Assembly: GCF_019097595.1 (NCBI RefSeq)
Contig: NC_080711.1
Location: 9,577,928-9,641,927 of the forward strand
Length of the DNA stretch: 64,000 bases
Direction of reading: 5' to 3'
Source of the DNA: Hemibagrus wyckioides
Taxonomy: Eukaryota > Chordata > Actinopteri > Siluriformes > Bagridae
Shown here: piece by piece, positions 1 through 11,538 of the stretch
Layout: every line of letters begins with the position of its first letter
How positions within the stretch are numbered: position 1 is the stretch's first letter
Notes under the pieces: model-generated
What the model was told of the DNA's origin: nothing
Database searches by the model: none
Seen by the model: the letters and a program-made list of their open reading frames with translations, nothing else
Program-made: the position numbers and the translations under genes

Positions 1-429
1 GTTATTTCACATGTTACTGTCTTGTTCCACTCAGATTTTTGGTATTGTAAAGTGTGAGTTGAAACCAACACTGTTGCTGAATTCGCCTTAGCTCGGAAAT
101 GTGAAATTATTTTCGACCTCTGTGCATTTGAGCGTCAAAGTGAGAAAACAAACAAAAAAAAACATGCATCCATGTTTATCTTATCTTAGTCACAATCTAG
201 CCAGCGATGTATCGTTTTCTTCCTCAAAACAGAGGACTGTATATTCAGTGTACAAATTTTTAAGTTTGAGGACACCTGACAATAACACTCATATGTGCTT
301 GTTGAAAAGCCTGTTCCAGATTTAATCCCCTTTTACTGTTATAATAACATCCTCTCTTCAATGATGCACTAGATTTTTCATTCAGCCACAAGCGCATTAG
401 TGAGATTAGGCATCAATGTCAGTCTAGGT
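1..429. other. Intergenic sequence, nothing recognised
   Basis: Short ORFs exist here but none shows splice signals, family resemblance or codon structure that I can support. Confidence 0.6.
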
Positions 430-728
430 GGCCTGGAGTGCAGTCGACATTCCAGTTACACCTCAACGGCGTTTAATTGAGTTGAGGTCAGAGTTCTGTG
501 CAGACCGCATGAGTTCTTATACTTTAACCTCGGCAAACCATGTCTTCATGGACCTCACAATGTGCACAGGGGCATTGTCATGCTGGGACAGGTTTGGGCC
601 CCTTAGTTCCAGTGAAGGGAAACTGTAAAGCTACAGAATACAAAGACATCCTATACAATTGTGTGTTTCAGACTTTGTGGCAACAGTTTGGGGAAGAACC
701 CCATATGGGTGTGATGGTCAGATAGGGT
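430..728. mobile_element. Rearranged Tc1-like fragment (internal inversion), copy 1
   Basis: Two parts of a Tc1-like transposase lie head to head. Bases about 470-597 read as transposase on the minus strand (a QHD...RSMKTW stretch). Bases about 597-700 read on the plus strand (GLGPLVPVKG, then YKDIL and LWQQFGEEP). The junction, CATGCTGG followed by CAGGTTTGGGCCCC, recurs in the copy near 34.68 kb. In an ordinary Tc1-like gene both parts lie on the same strand. There is no complete reading frame, so this is a non-autonomous or dead copy. Confidence 0.75.
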
Positions 729-1221
729 GTAAAGTGCATAACTCATTAAAAAGGAAGAAGAATTTTGTTTATTTCTGATGCTCTGTGCAGCCATGTTGAT
801 TTGATGTCATTTTCTGAACTTGGGAAAACTCAGAGTTCAGAGTTCCCAGGTCTGAATTCCAAATTGAGGTGCCATTTTCTGTGGATTTTCCTAGTTAGAG
901 ATCAGGAAATACAGTTTATGGGTTTTATTAGAATACAACATAATCCCTCTTCCCTCTCTCAGTCCAGTCATCAGTCTTTAACAATAGTCTACTTTTATTC
1001 TATTCTATTATTACCACAAAAAAAATTATCAAGCGGCAAAGGTTTTGGTGATTTTGTATTCAACAGATAACACTCAAGTCAGGCTCTCATCTTTATTTTC
1101 TTACAGTACGTTTATCCATGTGGTGGCTTTCTGATACCAGGCTTTTTGCTGGGTTCATCAGTGCCTATGGTCATTACATGCTACTGTCTCTAAGAAAAAC
1201 ATTCTACCTTCAGCAAGATTA

Positions 1222-1400
1222 CGGATTCTTTCTTCTTCTTTCAGCTTTTCCATTCAGGGGTTGCCACAGTGAATCATCTCTCCCCACCTATTCCTATCTT
1301 CTGCATCCTCAACACTTGCACCCACTAGCTTCATATCCTCATTTATTACATCCATATACCTCCTCTTTGGCCTTCCCCTTTGCCTCCCTTCCCCTTTGCC
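1222..1400 (-). mobile_element. Non-LTR retrotransposon 3' fragment
   Basis: This stretch closely matches the longer copy at 26.35-26.82 kb: a CAGGGGTYGCCACAG motif, then CACTAGCTTCATATCCTC and CCTCCTCTTTGGCC. In the longer copy the minus strand encodes the end of a reverse-transcriptase ORF ([11 protein letters not shown] and [12 protein letters not shown] motifs). This copy is short and dead. Confidence 0.7.
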
Positions 1401-1470
1401 TCAGCAAGATTACGGATTACTTGTCCAATAATTATTTAATGAAAATTCAAATGAAATGTTTCCCTTTCCT

Positions 1471-1828
1471 GGGCAGCACGGTGGCTTAGTGGTTCGCACT
1501 GTTGCCTCACAGCAAGAAGGTCCTGGGTCTGAATCCCGGGTACGAACAGGCGGGGGCCTTTCTGTGTGGAGTTTGCATGTTCTCCCCATGCCTGTGTGGG
1601 TTTACTCTGCTTTCCTCCCACAGTCCAAAAACATGTACATTAGGTTGATTGGTAATTTTAATTGCCTATGTGTGTGTGGTTGTCTGTCTATATGTGTGGC
1701 CCTGTGATGGACTGGTGACCTGTCCAGGGTGCACCCCTGCCTTTCACCCAATGTGTGCTGGGATAGGCTCCAGCAGATCCCCGTGACCCTAATTAGGAAT
1801 AAAGTGGGTATAGAAAATGGATGGATGG
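1471..1828 (+). mobile_element. tRNA-like SINE, apparently full length
   Basis: The element opens with GGGCAGCACGGTGGC and carries an A-box-like stretch (GTGGCTTAGTGGTTCG). A B-box-like stretch (GGTCTGAATCC) follows, and it ends in a short (ATGG)n tail. It belongs to a family that is very common in fish genomes. Imperfect direct repeats flank it (TTTCCCTTTCCTGGG at about 1459 and TTTTCCTTTTCTGGG at about 1829), as expected of a target-site duplication. Assignment to a named SINE family was not attempted. Confidence 0.7.
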
Positions 1829-1842
1829 TTTTCCTTTTCTGG

Positions 1843-2248
1843 GTGTTAACCATTCTTGCCCACCAGTGTTAGTGATTTGCTGATCCTTTTGCAAGTATGT
1901 GTGTGTTTGAGTGGGTCTTTGTAAATATATGTGCATGTGATGTACCTATGTACAATTATCTGTACCTAATTCTAAATGTTCATAAGCATCTCTATAAGTA
2001 TTGTGCAGATAAAAAATTTCATATCAATGGTTGCTCTGTCTATGCCCCATTTTGCTTGGTCCTATTTGCTGTCGCTGTCCGCTTTCTCTGTTTCTCCTAC
2101 CTACACTGTCTTTCATTCTTTGTCTGCCCTCTTTGTCTGTGCTCTCTGCTCCTGCAGTCTATGCATTTGACCCAAAAATCCCCCCACCGCCCTTCATGTC
2201 CATCTCAAAGAATACCACAGTGTCCCCATTCTCCCTCCCTCCCTGTCT

Positions 2249-2283
<35 letters not shown>

Positions 2284-3090
2284 GTATGTGTGTGTGTTCA
2301 GTGCCAAATCTTCACTGCTGGCACTACATATCAGACAGAATATTTGTGTGGTCGCTACAATAATGTAATTAGGCCTTGTATCATAAGGAGGCACATTTGT
2401 ATATGTGTGTGCTCACATGTGCATTTGTGTGTGTGGGTGTGTGTGTGTGTGCTTAGGAATGTGGCAAACTTGGCATTTTGTAGCTAAAGGGCAACTTTCC
2501 ACAGATGTGCCAGCACTGGAAGATGAGATCATTACTGGTGATGCCTACTCACTGCACCGAGCAACACAACTTTCACGCCCTCGCTGTGTCTCTCATGGCT
2601 CATGTATCTCTCTCTCTAACGCTAACTGCAAATCTCCCATTTTCACTGTTGTCTTTATGTTTTTTCCGCTATATGGACTATACATTCCTAAAGATCGCTC
2701 ACTAACTTCTGGCTGCTCTGTCGTACAGTTTCCCTCTCTCCAGGATTTTGGCAGTGTGAAGATAAGCAGCAGAGCTCGTTTTTCTTTGCAGATAGCTGGG
2801 TAAAGTATTGTTAACCTGCTGGAGCCACACGGCGGATAAGAATAATCTGAATTAGAGCAGGATACAAAGCTGAGATTAAAGTTTAAAGCTACAATGACTG
2901 CGAGAAATGCTGCCCTTAAAACAACAGTAGCCTGTAACAGCCTGTAACAGCCTAACATAATACATGCTTGACTTCTGTCTACATGCTAATTATACCACTG
3001 TGTGATGCTAGTTCTCCATACTTTAACATGGTTTAAATGTCGTTCTCAGCAAAATGTCCTTATAAGAAGAAACATCAATTTGTCCTTTCT
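1843..3090. other. Intergenic sequence with CT and GT tracts and unproven exon-like segments
   Basis: The stretch contains a (CT)n tract (about 2250-2280) and a GT-rich tract (about 2404-2452). Three segments have plausible acceptor sites on the plus strand (after 2150, 2504 and 2742), but they do not join into a recognisable protein. Confidence 0.45.
2250..2280. repeat. (CT)n microsatellite
   Basis: An uninterrupted CT dinucleotide run, read directly. Confidence 0.95.
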
Positions 3091-3092
3091 TC

Positions 3093-3290
3093 AATGGATC
3101 CAGTGCCTATACCTGGAACACTGGGGATGAGGAAGGAATACACCTAGTATGAAACACCATTCCATTGCAGGGCATTATGAATACATACATTTACACACTA
3201 CGAACATTTTAAAGTAGCCAGTATGTCTACTGGCATGTTACTGGAAGGTGGGAGGTAACCAGGAAACCCAGACAAAGCCAACAGGGGATT
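3093..3290 (+). repeat. Dispersed fish repeat, copy 1
   Basis: This stretch resembles 13.49-13.71 kb. Both contain the series 'cctat.cc.ggaacact', 'ggaa.tacacc', 'cattcca.t', 'gtagcca' and 'ctactggcatgtt', followed by 'aggaaacc'. It is a degenerate copy of a short interspersed repeat familiar from fish, with no coding capacity. Confidence 0.6.
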
Positions 3291-3299
3291 AAAACATTC

Positions 3300-4020
3300 A
3301 GAATGTTAAAGTAGATCACAGTCAGAAAACGTTAGACATTTTATTGTATTAATATACTTTTAAAGTATATATATAGTATATATATAGTATTGAGCTTGTT
3401 CTGGCCAATATTTGGCACATATTGAAACATTTACTCACCCGTTCTGCCTGTCTGAAAAAGAAAATAAACAAAGTGAGCTCAAATTCAAAAGGCAAATGTC
3501 CAGCAAGCAGATTAAAAGGGATCATAAAAGGACATTTAAACAGAAGTAGAAGATTCCCATGACATTCCAGCATGACTCTTAGCTTCCCTTTTCTCTAACT
3601 GATCTTCTCTTTTATGGAAAATCTTTTAATAGTTTTTTATTTACATTGCAATTATTTTGAAGTTTTCGCCGTTATTGAACGTGTATCTTAAAATAGTGAG
3701 AGCCACACATTTCCCTATAAGCAGCATTAAACAGATGACACAACAGATCGTGTTTTTATTCTGTAACACATTTGTGTGAAACAGGCAGATGGGTTTGGGA
3801 GATAAGGAGGGAAAACATGACATGGCTTTTACATTTATAGCTTTTTGCAGACACCCATATCCAGACTGACTTTTTGTCTCCATTAAGAGCACGTTCTCAA
3901 ACTTGTACAAATACTTCAAGGTATCGTACCTTAATACAGCAACAAAAAAAATCCACAACAGTGCAAATCTTTTTTTTTTTACTACTCAAAAAGTGCTTGA
4001 TGAACAGGTAGATCTTCTGA
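3300..4020. other. Intergenic sequence, nothing certain
   Basis: A minus-strand ORF (3641-3958) has no recognisable domain. A short stretch at about 3842-3872 resembles the 'TTGGCAGACAC..ATCCAGA' core seen in repeats at 4.46, 16.64 and 62.14 kb. Confidence 0.5.
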
Positions 4021-4025
4021 GTTTT

Positions 4026-4026
4026 T

Positions 4027-4073
<47 letters not shown>
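4026..4073. repeat. (TTTA)n microsatellite
   Basis: About twelve uninterrupted TTTA units. The plus-strand ORF across it (3903-4289) is an artefact of the repeat. Confidence 0.95.
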
Positions 4074-4439
4074 TCTATCAATCAAATGGGTGCCAGTTGT
4101 GAAGCTACTTTGTGCGATAATGGGTCTAGTTCAGCTGTGACAGAAGATTCAAGGGAACATTCAATGAGCCAAACGTCATGCTGTTATAATATGATATTAT
4201 GTAGGCTTGTTTTGTTATATAATGATGATATTATGATGGTGTTCACATGCAGGCAAAATCAGATTACAGAAAAAAAAACACTTTTATAAGTACTGAATAT
4301 AAAAAAGAAACCTCTTGCAGTGGCAGGATATCTGTATGAACTTTCCTTGTGTGACTAGTTTCATATCTGACCTGAATTCGTGTCCAAACCAAGAATATTT
4401 AAACTATCTGTCTCCTTTATAATGTTTTATGTTGTACAT

Positions 4440-4950
4440 TTCCATTTTACTTTTATGGCATTTGGCAGACACCTTTGTCCAGACCGACTTACACAAGTGC
4501 TTTTGAAGACTCTATCAATGAATACATCGATACTGGTTCACTAGGTCATTCACTAAGAATATCATCAGTTTAGAAACTCAGTTGGGAGGAAATACAGCAC
4601 AAAAAAAAAAAACACACACACAGACAAATTTTTTAAGTGCTATTTTAAGTATTTCAGAAAGCATAGGTCTTAAGATGTTATTTGAAGACAGCCAGTGACT
4701 CAGCTGTTCAGACATCTAGGGGAAGTTCATTCCACCACCTAGGTGCTAGAACAGAGAATTGATGCATACCTTCCTTGTATCCTGAGAGATGGTGGGAACA
4801 GTTGAGCAGTCCTGGAGGATCAGAGGATGGTTGTGTAATGTGGGGAGTAATACGGTGAATGGTGCTCAGAGCCAGACCTTTCAGGGGCAAGCTGCAATAG
4901 TCCAATCTCGAAATGATGAGAGACTGAACAAGCATAAGATTGACCTGTGT
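4440..4950 (-). mobile_element. Non-LTR retrotransposon 3' end (LINE), decayed
   Basis: On the minus strand 4708-4935 reads LVQSLIISRLDYC, then an internally shortened stretch, then FSVLAPRWWNELPLDV. These are the conserved C-terminal motifs of fish LINE reverse-transcriptase ORFs, with the middle deleted. A 3' untranslated part follows to about 4450, ending with the TTGGCAGACAC...TTTGTCCAGA core shared with short repeats elsewhere in the window. That sharing fits the usual LINE/SINE relation in which a SINE borrows a LINE tail. Confidence 0.75.
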
Positions 4951-6138
4951 GGATAAAAACAGACAAATCCTTCTGATATTGTAAAGGAGAAATTGAGATG
5001 AATGTGTCAGATTAGCAATGTGAGAGGAAAAAACTGTCTTGGTTACACCAAGGTTGCATGCATTGACTGAAGGTGAGATCTGAGAGTTGTGCTGAAGATC
5101 ACAAGATCCTGAGGATGAGGATGAATCGCCTTTTGCAGGGATGTAGTGTCAGCCAATGATCTGCCACACTTCTATATTGTTTTGAAGTCACTACAAAATT
5201 TAACACCAGAGCAGAAGGCCCAACTTTTCCATCATCGTGTTGACGTATCCCTTAAAATCTTAAAGTTCCAATACCTTCCTGTTCACATGTGGTCCTGCCT
5301 CACTTTTTTTGGTAAAGGATACTTAAAATAGATGAGGCTGTTTTTCTGAGGCTGTTAGTGCTCCACAGTGACACTGTATAGGATATAGTGGTTACTTAAT
5401 GTATGTGAGTGAGTGAGTGAGTGAGTGAGTGAGTGAGTGAACAAGCCCCTGGTGCCTTTAAGCAACAAACACTTGAACATCCACACTTTCTACACTCAAC
5501 ACTATCAATATTGCATTTCAAGGTTCACTGTTTGCAGGTGATAGAGTGCCCAAGGTTTCACCCTATAATGAGAATCATAATAAAAACAATGCCATACAAA
5601 ACTACATACAAAACACTACATTTTACTGCACGCAAACATCACTATCTATGGGTAAATAGCTCCACCTAGCGGTCAACTTTGTATTCAATAATTTCTACGC
5701 CTTCATCAATGAAGCCCTGAAGAAGACATTACTTATGCTTTTTAGAACGAAGTGATGTGTGTGTATATTCCCAATTTAGGACCATTTTATTTGTAGTAAA
5801 ACAATTACATTCATTTTATCTAGATCATTTCTTGAATGCCTTTTTCCATGTAAATGACACATGCCCATGATATTATATTCTAAATAGTATTTTATTGAAA
5901 TGAATTAAATATAAGCACTAACCAAATTCTTCATTAATATGTGTTAATACTTAATACTTTAGAAATTTGATAACTGTATAACTAATCACAAAAAAATGCC
6001 TAATAAAGTATTTGTAACACACCTTTTCTAACAGTGAGGATTCAAACGCTGTACATTCAACCCAGAGCTGATGCTTGTACAGTAATATACCATATGTACA
6101 TTACATACATTAATAAAGTACAACACAAAGATCATACA
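4951..6138. other. Intergenic sequence, (GAGT)n array only
   Basis: A (GAGT)n run lies at 5406-5440. I see no supportable gene. Confidence 0.6.
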
Positions 6139-6665
6139 CTATACTGCCAAACGTTTTGGGACACCCCTCCAGATCATTGAATTCAGGTGTTGTTTTTCAG
6201 GAGTTGGGCTTGGGCAACTTAGTTCCAGTGAAAGGAACTCTTAATGCTTCAGCATACCAAGACATTTTGGACTGTTACATACTCCCAACTTTGTGGGAAC
6301 AGTTTGGGGATGACCCCTTCCTGTTCCAACATGACTGCACACCAGTGCACAAATCAAGGTCCATAAAGACATGGATGAGTGAGTTTGGTGTGGAGGAACT
6401 TGACTGTCCTGCTCAGAGTCCTGACCTCAACCTGATAGAACACCTTTGGGATGAATTAGAGTGGAGACTGTGAGCCAGACCTTCTCGTCCAACATCCTGA
6501 CCTCACAAATGCACTTCTAGAGGAATGGTTAAAAATTCCCATAAGCACATTCCTAAACCTTGTGGAAAGCCTTCCCTGGAGATTTGAAGCTGTTATAGCT
6601 GCAAAGAGCGGGTCAACTCCATATTATATTCATGTGCATGTAAAGGCAGACGTCCCAGTTTTGGC
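6139..6665 (+). mobile_element. Internally deleted Tc1-like transposon
   Basis: The 5' end carries a Tc1-like terminal sequence (ACTATACTGCCAAACG, then TTTTGGGACACCCC), and an inverted partner lies near 6645-6662 (GACGTCCCAGTTTTGGC). Between them the plus strand keeps the C-terminal half of the transposase in the normal order: GNLVPVKGTLNAS, LWEQFGDDPFLFQHD, PVHKSRSIKTWMSEFGVEEL and SPDLNLIEHLWDEL. This includes the last part of the DDE catalytic region. The N-terminal DNA-binding part is deleted, and frameshifts follow the stop at 6471-6473. It is a dead, non-autonomous copy. Confidence 0.85.
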
Positions 6666-6668
6666 CTG

Positions 6669-6712
6669 ACTCACAGTCTCCGCTCTAATTCATCCAAAAG
6701 GTGTTCTATCGG
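6669..6712 (-). mobile_element. Short antisense Tc1 fragment
   Basis: The reverse complement reads like the same segment as 6433-6473 (encoding EHLWDELE). It lies directly after the larger copy, in the opposite orientation. Confidence 0.6.
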
Positions 6713-6715
6713 GGT

Positions 6716-7666
6716 GTGTGTGTGTGTGTTTCCTCAGACACTCTCAGATTTTACTGCAAACACAAAGAGACGCAGGTGAGAAACTTCCCACGTTACCTTA
6801 GGCTCGCCTCCTCTCAGTTCATTGCCGACGCCATCCATGCAGAAGCCACACCAGAGTCTATTAAAGGCCAAGGTCATCTGATTAAACAGGTGCAATTAGG
6901 CGTGGCTCCTACTTAATTTGTGTGAAAACTAAAATGCAAATATACCTGAACAGCGATCATGATGTTATTTTTGAGAATTCACCTGATGGACAGCAACAAT
7001 GTACTGCTGGTTCCCAAGTTTCCATATGCAAATACTTGCTAATGCATCATCTTGATAATGTGATTTTGAGTTTTGCTAAACATCATGTACAAAAGTTTAA
7101 ACAAGTTTAATTTGTATGTGCCATTTTATGAAAGTTCTGTGCAATAGTTTGTTTACACAAATGACTGAAAATATTCTGTTAGTTAAAAACTTAGGACCAT
7201 GGTCAGCAAGCTGCCTGAGGTTCTGTTGGTGTTGTTATTGATTTTGAAAAATCCCATTTTTGCTTTTTGTTGTCACTATGTACTGTTTACTAGTCAATAC
7301 ATATGCGGATCTGGAATTTACAAAATATTCCAGTTCTTATGGTTGTACAAACTGAGTGACATCAAACAACACTTTCTTTTTATTTATTATTTCAGCAAGA
7401 TATGAACATACCAATGTCAATATAAATGGGTTGGTTTATAAATTAGACATTTTTAGTAAAACGTGATACATTCGATAAGACCACTAAAAGTTCTCTTATC
7501 CTAAAACATTAGGTCTGTATTAGCAGCTTAAACCCATAACATACAATATAATAAAGCTTTACATCCATACAGTGGGTTACACTCTCACATGGTAACAGGT
7601 GTCTGTGTGTTGGTTAACTGTCCTGTCAGTGTCACCATGTTACTTTCCTGTGTTGGAAACTCAGGG
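6716..7666. other. Region 3' of tmem150b, nothing recognised
   Basis: It probably includes the tmem150b 3' untranslated region. AATAAA on the minus strand (7383-7388) is a possible polyadenylation signal. Confidence 0.4.
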
Positions 7667-8945
7667 TTAAATTTGCTGAACTTGCTTTTGCACATGTAGT
7701 TCATGGCAGTCAATGTGGCGAAACTCTGCAGAGAAAATGCCGAATAGCATGAAGAAGCATGTCACCAAAGCCCACTCACATATGGCAGCTGCAGATCTGT
7801 AGCCTGTGTTATGGAGCACAGACACTGTGGGACAGGAGTTAAGGTTCAACACAGAGAGTTTGAACATATATTTGTGTGTGTGTATGTGTGTGTGTGTGTG
7901 TGTGTGACATTTGTCCGCAATGTGATCATAACACCTAATCATGTCATGCATCTTAAAGTTGATTAATGATGCATGATAATTTTATTAGGAGCATATATCA
8001 GTTCTCTCTAGCTTCCAAAGCTCTAACTATCACACAGTTTTTTAGACTGTTATTTGCAATGGCAGTTTGAAGGATACTGGCAACAACCAAGCACGTGCAA
8101 AGACTGCAGAAAATGATCCGTGCAGGCCCCGCCCACTTCACGTCACGTGATGGTTTTGCACGGTAAGTAAGCCACACCTGAACCCAGAAGTATGCCAGAC
8201 CCAGAAAAAACGCCAGGAAGGCACCCAACAAGTGAGCACCCATCACCACTGATTGCTGAGAAGGAGAAAATAAATGTTCAAACACACGACGAAGACGAGG
8301 AAGAACAGGTAACACCTTTTTCTTTTTTAGAAGTGGGACAGTAGGACATACCTGGAAGTTTCCCAGGATGGAGATTCCTACTGATGAAATGAACCCCAGG
8401 ATCAGACTGGCTGTGTTTACACCTGATGCACAATTCAAATCCCTCACCTGCTGGAACCTTATTATCACAATCCACAGAGCTGCAGAGGAAGAGAGACTAA
8501 ATAAATGAATGAATGAATGAAAATGGGTGAGACATAGTGAGAAAGACAGAGAAAAAGTTTGAGAAGAACTCACCTAGCACAGAGCAGATGTTGCATATCT
8601 GGGAGAAGAGACAGCTCTGAGGGTTATATGTTCCACACGTGCTGAGAAAATAATACCAGTAACGTAACCAATTACTAAACTTATAAAAGACTAAGGGTGG
8701 TATGTCATGCAGGTCAAATAATAATCACCTGATGTACGGGAACTCGGCTGTCAGATTCACTGTCTCATTAGACACAGCTAAACCAAACCTGGCATATAAA
8801 AACATAAACATGCCATGAAGCATGCAATGCACACTATTCACAGAAATGACAAAAGAGAGAAGAAGACAACAGATACATACACAGTCCAAATGCCTAGCAT
8901 GCCAAACACTGCTAGGATAACAGGAAGTAGTGCCCATGCCCACAT
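7667..8945 (-). CDS. tmem150b: TMEM150B-like membrane protein, six coding exons
   Basis: This is a small multi-pass membrane protein of the FRAG1/DRAM/SFK1 (TMEM150) family. Members act in membranes of the endolysosomal system or cell surface; the B paralogue is linked to autophagy in mammals. Coding exons on the minus strand are 8945-8881, 8788-8729, 8641-8574, 8479-8352, 8255-8078 and 7824-7667. All junctions are GT-AG, phases agree, and the total is 657 nt (218 aa plus stop). The start ATG gives MWAWALLPVILAVFG, followed by two sequons in the first luminal loop (N29-E-T, N33-L-T), FPYIS.CG, NPQSCLFSQ and VGISILGNFQ. The remainder is four hydrophobic segments, then SVLHNTG and ICEWAL. The first loop is short, as in TMEM150B; TMEM150A has a long insertion there. 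The fifth exon must stop at GCCA|gt (8078), which restores the LVVAMSVLH stretch; reading past it gives a false ORF. The assignment to B rather than A or C rests on remembered family sequences. Confidence 0.9.
7872..7907. repeat. (GT)n microsatellite in tmem150b last intron
   Basis: A GT run with one interruption, between the last two coding exons. Confidence 0.95.
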
Positions 8946-9394
8946 GATGGACCAATCAAATTGCCTGTTGACACAACAAATAAAAGTCTCTTATTGCATG
9001 TCATAGTTATCTTCTTGTTTATACTTTCTCATGAATATGACAAATGTCTACTGTATGTCACATCTAAAACAGTCCTATCATGCATCATATGTTATTTGCT
9101 CATTATGAATCATCAGGCAGAAAACAAAGAAGCTAATGTGATAAAAGAAGAGGCAGATCAACAACACAACAGTACTGAAAAGGGGTGTACACCATAGTGC
9201 CATGGGAGCTCAATAAAGAAACTATCAAAGTTGTGTGTTAGTGTGTGTCATTTGTGTATTAGTCAAGGTGAACATTGTGATGAAGAAGAGGAAGATGTTG
9301 ATGATGATGATGAAGAAGAAGAAGAAGAAAAAGAAGACGAAGCCGTTATTTATCACATGTACATTAGAGCACAGTGAATTATTTTCTTTGCACA
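8946..9394. other. Upstream flank of tmem150b
   Basis: No clear core promoter was recognised. A GAT/GAA purine-rich run lies at about 9296-9341. Confidence 0.5.
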
Positions 9395-9570
9395 TCCCAG
9401 TTTATTAGGAATTGAAGGATTGAGCCATTATACAGCACCACTGAAGTAGAGAGGGTTAAGGGCCTTGTCCAAGGGCCCAACAGTGGCAGTTTAGCAGTAC
9501 AGGGTCTTGAAGCTGACCTTCTAACCCAGAGCCTTATCTGCTGAGCCTGCACTGCCTCTTGTGAGATGTA
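9395..9570. repeat. SINE-like repeat remnant
   Basis: It contains GGGTTAAGGGCCTTGTCCAAG, GGGCCCAACAGTGGCAG and a GAGCCTTATCTGCTGAGCC stretch. A related copy lies at 16.70-16.82 kb. It is a short interspersed repeat with no coding potential. Confidence 0.65.
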
Positions 9571-9711
9571 CAGTATATTGCAATAGATGCTTTAATAATT
9601 TTGCTAGTGTTATTCCCTAATCTTGTCAATCACGTACACTGCAATCATGACTTAAAAGCATCCAGTGAATTTGGACAATATCTAATCTATTTGGTACAAA
9701 ATAACGATTTT

Positions 9712-9790
9712 CAAATTGAAATCAAATTGAAATTTTATTTGTCACATACACAATCATACACAGTACAGCATGTAGTGAAATGCTTTTTCT
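9712..9790 (-). mobile_element. LINE 3'-tail fragment
   Basis: The plus strand reads ATTTTATTTGTCACATACAC and GTAGTGAAATGC, preceded by short CAAATTGAAAT repeats. The reverse complement is the tail of a common fish LINE 3' untranslated region. Confidence 0.6.
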
Positions 9791-10930
9791 AGACTGTCCT
9801 ATTTATATACAGAGAGTCAGATTGTTTTTTGAGTTCTAAAGAGAAAGTCGAGTTTTCTCAGAAATGACTGAATGAGTCAGTGTGAGGTTTTGACTATGTT
9901 TCTGCTTTTTATGATGCATGTATCACATTGGGGAAATGAATCAGGTTAATGTTCTTACAGTAAAACAGCAGATTGACTTTGGCACTGCAGCATATAAGGC
10001 AAGGCAAAGACCAGAATGTTACCCAGAATGTTCAGTAAGATTTGATTGAACAAGTAATGTGATAGGCAAAGATCAGTGTTTTTGGCCAGCTTTGTGTGAA
10101 AATGTCAAAGAGTGATTCGGGAGCCAAAAAAGCCAGCTCTTATTGAACTTGACTCAGTAAATAGAGGCAAAATTCCCATCATTTTAAATCCTAGATGTTT
10201 CAGAGATTTCATGAATAATAACTCATCTGTTCAGCTAAATCATTTGATTTTATTCTGCTGGTTTTAATATGAGTAAATCTTGTAAAAGGGACGACAAAAT
10301 TCAACATCTGTGATGTTTTGTAACCTGTAGAGTTCATGTAAGGCTCAAACATCTTTATTTAAATGTTTTCATTGCTTTCTATTTTAACCTTTTTTCATTG
10401 GCTGAGCATTGTTAGTGCATGGCCTGGGCAGCATGGTTGGTAAGAAAAGAAAAGGGGGAGGAGCCAGGTCTGGAGGGGAAAAGAGCATTAGTGTCCTCTT
10501 TGACCCATTATGCACTCAAACAGCTTGAGGACAAAACACTTGAGGGAATTAAAGGGCAGATAAGAAAATCTGTGGCTTAAAGGATGTACTGCACTTTATT
10601 GGAATTATATCTGGAAAGAAGATATTTGCAGTCAGTTTGGGTTTTTTTCGATAAGCTCAAACCTTTTTATTTTTGAAGTGGCAGTGAAAGAACTTTCGTA
10701 AAACTGGACCTTTTGTGAGAAGTTTTTCATAACTTCGAGGACTATGATAGAAGACTAGTAGAATATTCCAGACTTTGTTTATTGAATTCATACACTGGCT
10801 TAGTGTCTAATAGTTGATTATTCAGTTATATTATGAGGAAATGATTTACTGAGCAATATTAAAATTAGTGTGGCAAACACATCCTGTACTTTAGTTTCTG
10901 TAGACTGTTTCTTCATGAATATTTGGGACA
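9791..10930. other. Intergenic sequence, nothing recognised
   Basis: No gene, RNA or known repeat was identified. It is moderately AT-rich. Confidence 0.6.
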
Positions 10931-10936
10931 GGCAAG

Positions 10937-11538
10937 AGATCCTCAGTGAACCACTATCATCTGACATGGGATAAATGACCTTAATCAAAACACGCTGCTC
11001 AGAACCATACACATCAGGATACTAATATATACGATATGAGGTATTTCAATTGCTTCTTGATTGTTTTGTAATCTTTGTTAATTGTATTTTTGACATAGAT
11101 AAATATAACTAACGGCTAATGGGTGACCTTTAATTTATTCAAAATATATTTGCTGGTTTTCTAATGCCATTCAAAGTGATCTCATAACAGTCTGTTACCG
11201 CAAAAGATTGATATTCTGGGAATATCTCAGGCTTTAATGCAGATTTATACATTCATACACTTAATGTGGTGAACACTCCATGTGTTTTTAAAAATGTGTA
11301 TAATTGGCATGTTGACGTTTTCTTTCAGGAAATGTTTATGTCATTTTTGAAAAGAGTCACCAGTGATAGTGCTTTGTAACATGGTCAGAGAAAACGCTGT
11401 TCTCTTGGGTTATCTGGCACAGAAGCTCTTTGCAGTTTCTCAGGCTTCATTTTTCTTTCTTATTAACTTGAAGTGAGAGGAAACTGTAGAGGCTGGTGAG
11501 AAAACAACTATTTATAGCTGCTAGAGCACAAGCATACA
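10937..11538. repeat. Direct duplication, copy A
   Basis: This copy is collinear with 13.87-14.39 kb, in the same orientation. Shared stretches include ACGCTGCTCAGAACCATA (ACATGCTGC... in copy B), TTTGCTGGTTTTCTAATGCC, AAAGTGATCTCATA, TATAATTGGCATGTTGA and GTTCTCTTGGGTTATCTGGC. A final shared run is GAGAAAACAACTRTTTATAG. It is non-coding, and the copies have diverged with several indels. Confidence 0.9.

Noticed and set aside
1471..1545. A tRNA gene
   Set aside because: A- and B-box-like stretches exist, but the cloverleaf is not formed and the sequence continues as a SINE.
5660..5674. CTCF-like site
   Set aside because: At least two mismatches to the core.
7998..8573. A single 191-aa minus-strand ORF
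   Set aside because: It merges tmem150b exons 4 and 5 with intron sequence; splice sites and protein alignment give the proper exons.
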